Shown here in pieces: positions 6,525 through 12,626 of a DNA stretch of 16,194 nt (within the stretch, counting starts at the first letter, position 1; every line of letters starts with the position of its first letter). A program made the translations under genes and the position numbers. The stretch covers positions 1 to 16,194 of the forward strand of contig JBDKLD010000040.1 in NCBI GenBank assembly GCA_039795715.1. The letters run 5' to 3'. The notes below the pieces were generated by a model. The model was not told where the DNA came from. It made no database searches and was given only the letters and a program-made list of their open reading frames with translations. This stretch comes from JAGOSA01 sp039795715. GTDB lineage: Bacteria; Patescibacteriota; Minisyncoccia; Phycocordibacterales; UBA9973.

Positions 6525-7100
6525 TTATTTTCTAATAAAAACTCTATTACTACAGATAAGCTCATTGCCAATAAGCTCAATGAATTTTGACACGTACTGC
6601 AACGTTTCCATCATTTTAATATCACCACTACTATCATACATTGCAATTTTATCTTGCACCAAGTAGTCGAGTCCCTTCATTATCTTATCTTCAAAAATCC
6701 AAACCGATGAATCATCTCGAAACCCGAAAGTAACGATTGGGCCCCCGTAATAGCATTCTACAAAAACTATTTTACTCATATAGTTGTCTACCGGACTTTC
6801 TGCGGAAAGCGGATTGATAACCATGAGCGTACAAAGTACTGTTTTACCGTTTGGGATAATTACCGTAAATTTTTCCGCAAAAAACTTTGTGCCATTAATT
6901 TCTGAAGTCAATACTTTGGGTGAAGTAGCAAGTAATGATCTTACTTCTGTTGAAAAATCACCGATGCTTGAGTATTTATCGCATAAGACTAACGACTGAT
7001 TTCGGATAACTAGCCAGCCACCCTTCACAGATTGGGATACGGCCACACATGGAAAAACCAAAGGTATACATACAAGTAGTATTAATATTCTATTTTTCAT
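6525..7100 (-). CDS. Hypothetical exported protein
   Basis: The 191-aa product begins MKNRILILLVCIPLVFPCVAVSQ, a clear signal peptide. Cleavage is likely near AVS-Q or, less likely, at the Cys as a lipoprotein. The mature part has alternating beta-type segments (GGWLVIRNQSLVLC, FTVIIPNGKTVLCTLMVI, KIVFVECYYGGPIVTFGF) and four Cys that could form disulfides outside the cell. I do not recognise a family. The frame stays open to a TTG at 7151, but ATG 7100 is chosen because it gives a proper signal peptide. The leader holds an AAGGT...ACCTT inverted repeat (7101-7121). The gene lies just downstream of the tRNA-Ile duplication and may be cargo acquired there. Confidence 0.75.
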   Translation of the reverse strand: MKNRILILLVCIPLVFPCVAVSQSVKGGWLVIRNQSLVLCDKYSSIGDFSTEVRSLLATSPKVLTSEINGTKFFAEKFTVIIPNGKTVLCTLMVINPLSAESPVDNYMSKIVFVECYYGGPIVTFGFRDDSSVWIFEDKIMKGLDYLVQDKIAMYDSSGDIKMMETLQYVSKFIELIGNELICSNRVFIRK

Positions 7101-7159
7101 AAGGTATTTTTTAAAAACCTTACCACCACGAACATCTTTCGTCAAAGCCAAAAAAAATA

Positions 7160-7187
7160 TTGTCCGCCCTCTTGGATTCGAACCAAG
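7160..7187 (-). repeat. Partial duplicate of the tRNA-Ile 3' end (att-like)
   Basis: This 28-bp block is identical to 7214-7241. It covers the T-arm from its 5' strand, the 3' acceptor strand, the discriminator base and 3 bases beyond of the neighbouring tRNA-Ile. The copies are offset by 54 bp. It lacks the rest of a tRNA. Such partial 3'-end copies are classic footprints of integrative elements that use tRNA genes. Confidence 0.85.
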
Positions 7188-7216
7188 CCAGAAGGAATAA
7201 GCAGAAATATTACTTG

Positions 7217-7290
7217 TCCGCCCTCTTGGATTCGAACCAAGGACCCCAGAGGTATAAGCTCTGTGCTCTAACCAACTGAGCTAAGGGCGG
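7217..7290 (-). tRNA. tRNA-Ile (anticodon UAU)
   Basis: The 74-nt cloverleaf has acceptor CCGCCCT/AGGGCGG with discriminator A, D-arm GCTC...GAGC, anticodon stem CAGAG/CTCTG with loop CTTATAC, and T-arm CTTGG-TTCGAAT-CCAAG. U33 is followed by U34-A35-U36, so the anticodon is UAU, which reads the Ile codon AUA. Most bacteria instead read AUA with a CAU tRNA modified to lysidine by TilS. CCA is not encoded. A partial copy of its 3' end follows 27 bp downstream. Confidence 0.93.
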
Positions 7291-7318
7291 AATAGATAAA
7301 TAGATACTACCATATAAC

Positions 7319-7346
7319 AAAAAACCCGACCAAAGCCGGGTTTTTT
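7319..7346 (-). terminator. Bidirectional terminator of the surface-protein gene
   Basis: A symmetrical 10-bp stem AAAAAACCCG/CGGGTTTTTT (7319-7328, 7337-7346) with an 8-nt loop lies just after the stop of the minus-strand gene at 7365. It also insulates the tRNA-Ile gene. Confidence 0.85.
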
Positions 7347-7364
7347 GTTTTTATTATTAATTGA

Positions 7365-8243
7365 TTATGCCGTCATGAGCTTTTGCCTTGCTTCTGCACG
7401 CTTCTTACGTTCTTCATTTTGGATTTGGATCTTACGAACCACAACTACGATTGCAAAGATGACTGCAATCATCACCAACCAGCCAACAATGCCACACGGA
7501 GCGAAAGCTGAACAGCTCGCACCACTAGCATTTGCCACAGTAGCTGAAAGATTACCTCCCGTAGATGTTGAGCTCTTTGTCGAACTCGATGTACTTATTG
7601 CAGACGAGTTATTTGACGAAGAATTTGAAGATGAATTTGAAGATGAAGTTTTTGTACTCGCCTTGGCAGTCGCAATCATTGAGCCACCTTTTGTGACAAA
7701 ACTACGAACGAGACCTTTGCATGTACCAGTACTATTGTGAGCGACTATACGGTAGAAATACTTGGTACCTGGAGCAAGGTTGGTGAGCATCTGAGATGAA
7801 CCTGTGCTCATATTGTCGATGCGAATGTTGCGAGTAGTGTTGTCGAGATTGTCGACACGAGTACCCCATTCGAACCATACAGTAGCAGTACCAGAGTCAA
7901 CATGAGCTGCACCCTGTATAAGCGCGCTAGTCTTCGTTACATTCAACGCAGGTTCAGTTGAAACAACTGGAACACTGTCTGGCGCAATACCGTTTGAATA
8001 CTGATAGCAGTTACCACAGTTAGTATTCGATCCGTTATTATTTCCGTTATAGTTTCCACCATTAGTATTCGAGTTACCGTACGTATTGTACGAGTTTCCA
8101 GCAGTAGTTGCATACGGTGCATTGCTTGTCCTGTAGACGCCCATAGCATTCGCTGAAGGCATAGAAATCATAGAGACAGCAATCAAAAGCACACTGAAAA
8201 TCATTGCTTTATATAGAGTTTTGCCCAATGTCATATAATTCAT
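7365..8243 (-). CDS. Cell-surface protein with fibronectin-III-like domain and C-terminal anchor
   Basis: The 292-aa product has an N-terminal signal peptide (MIFSVLLIAVSMISMPSANA, cut after about residue 33) and a Tyr/Asn/Gly-rich low-complexity stretch with a Cys pair (NCGNC). One Fn3-like beta domain follows (about 93-185; VWFEWGTR... LAPGTKYFYRIVAHNSTGT... VRSFVTKGG is the typical Fn3 ending), then a Ser/Thr/Asn-rich stalk, one TM helix (about 250-269) and a basic cytoplasmic tail of 23 residues. The architecture suggests a stalked surface protein displayed outside the cell, perhaps in attachment; the ligand is unknown. The stalk is encoded by short tandem repeats (7617-7650). ATG 8243 is preceded by the best promoter in the window; ATG 8234 is an alternative. 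Confidence 0.85.
   Translation of the reverse strand: MNYMTLGKTLYKAMIFSVLLIAVSMISMPSANAMGVYRTSNAPYATTAGNSYNTYGNSNTNGGNYNGNNNGSNTNCGNCYQYSNGIAPDSVPVVSTEPALNVTKTSALIQGAAHVDSGTATVWFEWGTRVDNLDNTTRNIRIDNMSTGSSQMLTNLAPGTKYFYRIVAHNSTGTCKGLVRSFVTKGGSMIATAKASTKTSSSNSSSNSSSNNSSAISTSSSTKSSTSTGGNLSATVANASGASCSAFAPCGIVGWLVMIAVIFAIVVVVRKIQIQNEERKKRAEARQKLMTA
7617..7650 (-). repeat. 12-bp tandem repeat in the Ser-rich stalk
   Basis: On the plus strand GAATTTGAAGAT-type units repeat nearly three times. On the coding strand each unit reads Ser-Ser-Ser-Asn. Such repeats can gain or lose units and so change stalk length. Confidence 0.6.
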
Positions 8244-8251
8244 ATACTAGT

Positions 8252-8280
8252 ATTGTATCACAATACACAGTGCCTGTCAA
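8252..8280 (-). promoter_or_regulatory. Near-consensus promoter of the surface-protein gene
   Basis: On the minus strand TTGACA (8275-8280) and TACAAT (8252-8257) are separated by exactly 17 bp, with an extended -10 TG. The -10 ends 8 nt before ATG 8243, so the mRNA is expected to have almost no leader. This suggests high expression. Confidence 0.85.
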
Positions 8281-8288
8281 TAGCTAGC

Positions 8289-8315
8289 AAAAGCTCCCCT
8301 TTTCGGGGAGTTTTT
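8289..8315 (-). terminator. Rho-independent terminator of the ftsH operon
   Basis: The stem arms 8289-8299 and 8305-8315 (CTCCCC/GGGGAG core extended by A-T pairs) have loop TTTTC. On the minus strand it ends in TTTT and lies 25 bp after the stop of the 65-aa membrane protein. Confidence 0.85.
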
Positions 8316-8339
8316 AGTCTAAATCTGAATAGGTGCCAA

Positions 8340-8537
8340 TTATGGCTGTTTTTTCTGGACAAGAAAACCGATAACGAGTAGTCCAAAGCCGGCGATGCCA
8401 AATGTAGCCAAAAGCTTGACCAACATATCTCGCATAGAATGAGTAGGATCAAGTTCAATCCACACCATGAGAACACCGTATACCAAGATTGCGACAAGAG
8501 CGAGAACAAGCAAGAAAATTGCGAATTTTTTAATCAT
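8340..8537 (-). CDS. Small membrane protein (65 aa, 2 TM)
   Basis: From ATG 8537 the product starts MIKKFAIFLLVLALVAILVYG (TM 1), has a short loop with ELDPTHSMRD, a second hydrophobic helix (KLLATFGIAGFGLLVIGFLV) and ends QKKQP. The open frame reaches back to 8576, but residues before the chosen Met overlap the preceding gene's end and would spoil the N-terminus. It lies 28 bp after the 171-aa membrane-protein gene and before a terminator, so it is probably the last gene of the ftsH operon. The family is unknown. Confidence 0.7.
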   Translation of the reverse strand: MIKKFAIFLLVLALVAILVYGVLMVWIELDPTHSMRDMLVKLLATFGIAGFGLLVIGFLVQKKQP

Positions 8538-8565
8538 TATGTAAATACTAATTGATAATAGGTAA

Positions 8566-9081
8566 TTATATACCAAGTTCCTTTAGTTTGGCGGCAAAAA
8601 AGTATCCCCCGATAAGCGCTGCAATAATACCGATTATCCCTATCAAGACTGCGGACCAGCCCAGCATTTGCATAACTTGTTTATGACTTATGCTGTAAAC
8701 TCGTTTGAGAAAAAACCAAGCAAAGATACCGGAAATAAGTGACATCATCACTGCGACTGTTTTATTACTCTCAACAAAAGGCAAACTGGCGACCGAGAAA
8801 AGGCTATTGAGAAAATTGGTGCCGACTGCCGTAAAAAAAGCCTTTTCATATGTCCTGTTAGGAATTTTTGCCATGCGCGCGGCAAATGTGGTAAATAACC
8901 CTTCTATAATAAGTAGTCCGAACAGAATTGAAATAGTAATGTAGGCAACTGGAATCGGCAATGGTGTCTTGGTCAAAGCCTTGATTGTGACAAAATATGA
9001 AATAACAGACGAGGCTATGCCGAGAATTACAGTTAGGAGCCAATACGATTTCAACTTGAATAGTTTTGGTGACTCTTCCAT
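8566..9081 (-). CDS. Hypothetical four-helix membrane protein downstream of ftsH
   Basis: The 171-aa protein has four hydrophobic helices: WLLTVILGIASSVISYFVTI, VAYITISILFGLLIIEGLF, a middle segment VAVMMSLISGIFAWFFL, and SAVLIGIIGIIAALIGGYFF. Short charged loops separate them, and it ends KLKELGI. Its ATG begins one base after the ftsH TAA, so the two are almost certainly translated from one mRNA. No Shine-Dalgarno sequence precedes it, which suggests coupling to ftsH translation. It could be a membrane partner or substrate of FtsH; this is suggested only by position. No family recognised. Confidence 0.8.
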   Translation of the reverse strand: MEESPKLFKLKSYWLLTVILGIASSVISYFVTIKALTKTPLPIPVAYITISILFGLLIIEGLFTTFAARMAKIPNRTYEKAFFTAVGTNFLNSLFSVASLPFVESNKTVAVMMSLISGIFAWFFLKRVYSISHKQVMQMLGWSAVLIGIIGIIAALIGGYFFAAKLKELGI

Positions 9082-9082
9082 G

Positions 9083-11014
9083 TTATTTTAATATTTGATC
9101 TGCGGGAGTTTCTCTCCTTTTTGGAATAATACCATTGGCAATGATGATTTTGTCGTACTCTTCTTGCTCAAGTGTTTCAACTTCCATGAGTTTATCAGCA
9201 ATAGCATCGAGCACTTTTCGGTGCTTGGTGATTTCATGTTTGGCGCGATGATGCGAATCTTTAATTATCTTCTCAACCTCACTATCAATGAGATCGCCAA
9301 CTTTATCGGAATACTCTTTATCATCTACCCCTTTGCCAAACATCGTGCGTCCGCCGTCTGATTCGAGTGCGATCGGACCAATAGCGTCTGACATACCCCA
9401 GCGAGTAACCATTGCGCGAGCGAGGTTTGTGGCGACTTGCAAATCATTCGATGGACCAGTGGTGATGTCGCCGAAAACCATTTTCTCAGTGACATAGCCA
9501 CCGAGCGAGACAACAATGTCATCCAGAAATTCATTTTTTGATTGGAGCTTGCGATCTTCTAGCGGAAGTTTGAGTGTGTAGCCACCAGCGCGCCCACGGG
9601 CGACGATAGAAACTTTGTGAACAGGATCAGCGTGTTCGAGCACAGATGCGAGGATAGCATGACCAGCCTCGTGGTAAGCAGTAATTTTTTTCTCTTGTGG
9701 AGAGAGCAAGTGACTCTTGCGCTCAGGTCCGAGCATGACTTTTTCTATCGCGCGAAGCAAATCATACTGTGTGACTTGCTTGCGATCTTCGCGAGCAGCA
9801 AGAATCGCGCCTTCATTCATGAGTGAATAGAGATCGGCACCAGAGAAGCCGGGTGTGCGTTCGGCAATGACACGCAAGTTTACATCTTCGCCGAGTGGCT
9901 TTTTGCGAGCATGAATACCGAGGATTTCTTCACGATCATTTCTGTCTGGTAGGTCAAGCAATACACGGCGATCAAAACGACCCGGGCGAAGAAGTGCAGG
10001 ATCAAGCACATCAGGACGATTGGTCGCTGCCATGATGATCACTTTTTCATTTGGTTCAAAGCCATCCATTTCAACGAGGATTTGGTTGAGGGTTTGCTCG
10101 CGTTCGTCGTTGCCACCGCCATAACCGGAACCGCGCACGCGTCCGACTGCATCTATTTCATCTACGAAAATAATCGCTGGAGCAGCTTTCTTGGCAAGTT
10201 CAAAAAGGTCGCGCACACGAGACGCGCCTACGCCGACAAACATTTCAACAAACTCTGAACCAGAGAGATGGAAAAAAGGTACGCCTGCTTCCCCTGCTAC
10301 TGCGCGAGCAAGGAGCGTCTTGCCTGTACCCGGAGCACCAGTGAGTAGAACGCCTTTCGGAATTTGTGCGCCGATCTCAAGAAACTTCTTGGGGTTTTTC
10401 AAGAAATCCACAATTTCGACGAGCTCTTCTTTGGCTTCTTTGGCACCGGCGACGTCTTTGAATGTCACGCGGTTGTTTTTGTCGTTCGGATCAGTGATCT
10501 TGGCTTTTGATTGACCAAAGGAAAATGCTTGCATGCCCGCGCCACTGACCTTGCGCGAGAGCAACCAAATGAAGATGACGAGCACGAGCACTGGCAAGAC
10601 GATTGGTAAAATATTGAGCAAGAAGTAGCCGATGCCACTTTCATTTTTAACTTCTATATCAACGCCAGCGAGTTTGTCAGCAGGGATACCGAGACTTGCA
10701 AGTGTTTCAGAGAGCGAAGCTTCAGTTTCCTTTTTGGCTTCGAGAGTAGTTTCGTCTTTTTTTGTAATCTTGAGCGTACTGCCTTCGACGACGATTTGCT
10801 TCACCTCGCCGGCAGTAATACTGCGAGCGACTTCGGTAAGCGAGACTACCTTTTTTTCGGCAGAATCTCCAGACACAAGAGAATAGACAAAGGTCAGTGC
10901 CAAAAAGAGAAGGATTGCCCCGAAGATATAGCTTGAAAAAGAGGTCTTTTTCTCCTTGTTTGGATCGCCTTTTGGCGCCTTTTTGTTTGGATTTTTCTGG
11001 TTGGGCATTTTCAT
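9083..11014 (-). CDS. ftsH: ATP-dependent zinc metalloprotease FtsH
   Basis: The 643-aa membrane-bound AAA+ protease degrades misfolded membrane and selected cytosolic proteins. In order: a basic N-terminus, TM 1 (about 28-46), an extracytoplasmic domain (about 48-127), TM 2 (129-152), and an AAA+ module with Walker A GAPGTGKT (226-233), Walker B IIFVDEIDAVGR and SRH ATNRPDVLDPALLRPGRFDR. The zinc protease domain has HEAGH (448-452). All catalytic motifs are present and the length is normal. The frame extends to TTG 11035, but ATG 11014 is preferred because a TACAAT lies 9 nt upstream; ATG 11008 is also possible. The membrane-protein gene at 9081 follows after 1 bp. The DUF5678-like gene is divergent. 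Confidence 0.98.
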   Translation of the reverse strand: MKMPNQKNPNKKAPKGDPNKEKKTSFSSYIFGAILLFLALTFVYSLVSGDSAEKKVVSLTEVARSITAGEVKQIVVEGSTLKITKKDETTLEAKKETEASLSETLASLGIPADKLAGVDIEVKNESGIGYFLLNILPIVLPVLVLVIFIWLLSRKVSGAGMQAFSFGQSKAKITDPNDKNNRVTFKDVAGAKEAKEELVEIVDFLKNPKKFLEIGAQIPKGVLLTGAPGTGKTLLARAVAGEAGVPFFHLSGSEFVEMFVGVGASRVRDLFELAKKAAPAIIFVDEIDAVGRVRGSGYGGGNDEREQTLNQILVEMDGFEPNEKVIIMAATNRPDVLDPALLRPGRFDRRVLLDLPDRNDREEILGIHARKKPLGEDVNLRVIAERTPGFSGADLYSLMNEGAILAAREDRKQVTQYDLLRAIEKVMLGPERKSHLLSPQEKKITAYHEAGHAILASVLEHADPVHKVSIVARGRAGGYTLKLPLEDRKLQSKNEFLDDIVVSLGGYVTEKMVFGDITTGPSNDLQVATNLARAMVTRWGMSDAIGPIALESDGGRTMFGKGVDDKEYSDKVGDLIDSEVEKIIKDSHHRAKHEITKHRKVLDAIADKLMEVETLEQEEYDKIIIANGIIPKRRETPADQILK

Positions 11015-11023
11015 AGATAGGTC

Positions 11024-11029
11024 ATTGTA
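11024..11029 (-). promoter_or_regulatory. -10 box of ftsH
   Basis: TACAAT on the minus strand ends 9 nt before ATG 11014. It overlaps the longer TTG-started version of the frame, which argues against that version. Confidence 0.5.
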
Positions 11030-11135
11030 CAACAATTACATCTTTTTGAAAAATGTGACTTTAGAAAAAATTGATGGGAAATTCATTTCAGTTTTATATG
11101 GTTTTATCGGTCGAATAATTATTTATAACAAGGTG

Positions 11136-11141
11136 TATACT
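11136..11141 (+). promoter_or_regulatory. Extended -10 of the DUF5678-like gene
   Basis: TATACT with a preceding TG ends 6 nt before ATG 11148, another leaderless arrangement. It rules out the longer upstream frame. Confidence 0.55.
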
Positions 11142-11147
11142 GGAAAT

Positions 11148-11348
11148 ATGAGACAGAAAATTATTAAAGCTCCAGACCTTCGAATTGTTGCCGACGAAAA
11201 ATATGTCGGTAAATGGGTTGTACTTTCCTCTGACTATAAAAAAGTACTAGCTACTAGTGACTCTTTTCCTGATCTTGAGTTCATAAAAGATAGACGGAAA
11301 GTTGTCATGAAGGTCTTACCGGCCAACTATATACCGATAATCTTGTAA
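11148..11348 (+). CDS. DUF5678-like small protein
   Basis: The 66-aa product contains the pattern of DUF5678-type proteins: DEKYVGKWVVLSSDYKKVLATS (about residues 16-37), meaning Lys-Tyr-x-Gly-Lys-Trp-Val followed by a short beta hairpin, and a C-terminal strand VVMKVLP. The function of this family is unknown to me. An open frame extends 5' to 10956 antisense to ftsH, but that part is not protein-like and the promoter lies inside it, so ATG 11148 is used. The stop TAA (11346-11348) sits directly at the beginning of the retropepsin-like gene, which suggests translational coupling. Confidence 0.65.
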   Translation: MRQKIIKAPDLRIVADEKYVGKWVVLSSDYKKVLATSDSFPDLEFIKDRRKVVMKVLPANYIPIIL

Positions 11349-11770
11349 TCAAATTTGATTACGCCCCGACACGAGCTAATGATTCACAAGGTAAAGTAAT
11401 AAAAAGACCAATTTTGGAGTTGGAAATACTTGATATTAAAGGTAATTTTGTCGGTCAAGCATTAGGCTTGGTAGATTCTGGGGCGGATAGAACAGCTGTC
11501 AACATGAGCTACTTACCTGCGATCGGTCTAGGCCTATCACTTGCTTCAATGAACGAAGTAGCTGGTGTAGGCAGCCAAAAAATTCCAGCACTAGCAACTT
11601 ATTTTCGTTTCAAAATAAAAGGCACCAAGCACGAACTGGTAGTTCCGGCTAACTTCGTCGACAGTGAACATGTTGATGTTGTTTTGGGTCAAGAAGTATT
11701 TTTTGACTTATATAAAATTATCTTTGAAAAAAGTAAGAGTACTTTTGAAATAGTCAGGGTTAATAAGTAA
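11348..11770 (+). CDS. Retropepsin-like aspartyl protease, start codon uncertain
   Basis: The protein has the single-lobe retropepsin pattern: the catalytic motif LVDSGADRTAVN, a hydrophobic centre, and the late strand VDVVLGQEVFFDLYKIIFE that matches the I-L-G-x-x-F-F region of bacterial retroviral-like proteases. Such proteases act as dimers. The first standard start codon (TTG 11414) would cut into the first beta strand. The frame is open back to 11294, and its sequence is protein-like from about 11350 (KFDYAPTRANDSQGK). At 11346-11350 the bases TAATC stand where a TAATG stop-start overlap would be expected, so AUC 11348 is a candidate start (140 aa; catalytic Asp43). The substrate is unknown. 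Confidence 0.7.
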   Translation: MKFDYAPTRANDSQGKVIKRPILELEILDIKGNFVGQALGLVDSGADRTAVNMSYLPAIGLGLSLASMNEVAGVGSQKIPALATYFRFKIKGTKHELVVPANFVDSEHVDVVLGQEVFFDLYKIIFEKSKSTFEIVRVNK

Positions 11771-11779
11771 GTGCCGTTG

Positions 11780-11788
11780 TGCTAGAAT
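11780..11788 (+). promoter_or_regulatory. Extended -10 promoter of smpB
   Basis: TGC-TAGAAT (TAGAAT 11783-11788) ends 6 nt before ATG 11795. No Shine-Dalgarno sequence is present. The same transcript could continue into the tmRNA gene. Confidence 0.6.
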
Positions 11789-11794
11789 CGCCTT

Positions 11795-12241
11795 ATGGCA
11801 AACCTTGTCGACAACAACATCATTCGCCGTGACTATGAAATACTCGATACCTACGATGCTGGGATCGAGCTTTTTGGCTTTGAGGTCAAAAGTGTTAAAG
11901 GTGGCAAAGGTTCACTCCGTGGCGCATTTGTGAAAGTTGTTGGTGGCAGAGTCGTCCTCTTAAATGCCTACATTCCCGAATACCAAACCGGCAACACCCC
12001 GCCGAGCTACGATCCATACCGTACTCGCAACTTACTCCTCACAGAAAAAGAAATCGTCGAAATCACTCGCGACACCAAGGAGCGCGGTTTGACAATAGTG
12101 CCGATTGACTTGTATAGTAAGGGTCGCTTAGTGAAGCTCAAGATCGGTCTGGCAAAAGGTTTGAAGAAGCACGACAAACGACAGAAGATCAAAGAACGCG
12201 ACACCAAGCGTGATATAGATCGCACATTGAAAAATAGATAA
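11795..12241 (+). CDS. smpB: tmRNA-binding protein SmpB
   Basis: The 148-aa protein binds the tRNA-like part of tmRNA and helps it enter stalled ribosomes. Family signatures are seen along its length: RRDYEILDTYDAGIELFGFEVKSV near the N-terminus, GSLRGAFVKV with LLNAYIPEY, DPYRTRNLLLTEKEI, and LTIVPIDLYSKGRLVKLKIGLAKGLKKHDKR. The basic tail (KIKERDTKRDIDRTLK) is the part known to reach into the empty mRNA channel. Length is normal. The tmRNA gene starts 5 bp after its stop, so the protein and its RNA partner form one locus. Confidence 0.98.
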   Translation: MANLVDNNIIRRDYEILDTYDAGIELFGFEVKSVKGGKGSLRGAFVKVVGGRVVLLNAYIPEYQTGNTPPSYDPYRTRNLLLTEKEIVEITRDTKERGLTIVPIDLYSKGRLVKLKIGLAKGLKKHDKRQKIKERDTKRDIDRTLKNR

Positions 12242-12246
12242 ACATT

Positions 12247-12626
12247 GGGGATGATTGGTGTTGATAGGTTTGACGCCGTCGTTTAGTTGCATACCGAGCT
12301 TGGAGACAACTCGTAAAACTATCTTCAAACCGCAAATGCAAACGCATCTGCCAAGCTTAAGTCACCTTTCCAGGTGGCCTTCGCTCCTGCTTTCGCCTAA
12401 ACGGCCAGCGGGTGTCCGTTTTCGATAGCGTCTCGTACGCGAATCCGGGCATAATAAATCGAGGCTAGGACTTCCCGCTCCCACGGGCAGCACCAAAACT
12501 AAGGGATCGGTTGCGCGCTATTTTGTTAGTTCCTTATCCGCGCGACTTAAACAAATGAAACTGACTACGTATGTAGACGCTTTCGAGGTTCATTCTTAGA
12601 CGGGAGTTCGATTCTCCCCATCTCCA
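12247..12626 (+). ncRNA. ssrA: Transfer-messenger RNA (tmRNA)
   Basis: The ends form a tRNA-like domain: GGGGAUG (12247-12253) pairs with CAUCUCC (12619-12625, one G-U pair), followed by discriminator A. The T-arm GGAG-type stem with loop TTCGATT is at 12602-12618. CCA is not encoded (next bases CAT). A resume codon GCA at 12332 opens a 22-codon tag frame ending TAA 12398-12400. The peptide begins ANANASAK and ends VAFAPAFA, the small non-polar end expected for a degradation tag. At 380 nt the length is normal. The 3' end is the junction with the recombinase element, but the acceptor and T-arm are restored, so the RNA should still be functional. Confidence 0.95.

Noticed and set aside
10956..11147. 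65-residue N-terminal extension of the DUF5678-like protein
   Set aside because: It is antisense to the ftsH start, has no family-like sequence, and contains the gene's own -10 box.
11291..11348. Programmed -1 frameshift joining the DUF5678-like and retropepsin frames
   Set aside because: No clear slippery heptamer lies in the overlap; the AUC stop-start overlap is the simpler reading, though the shift is not excluded.
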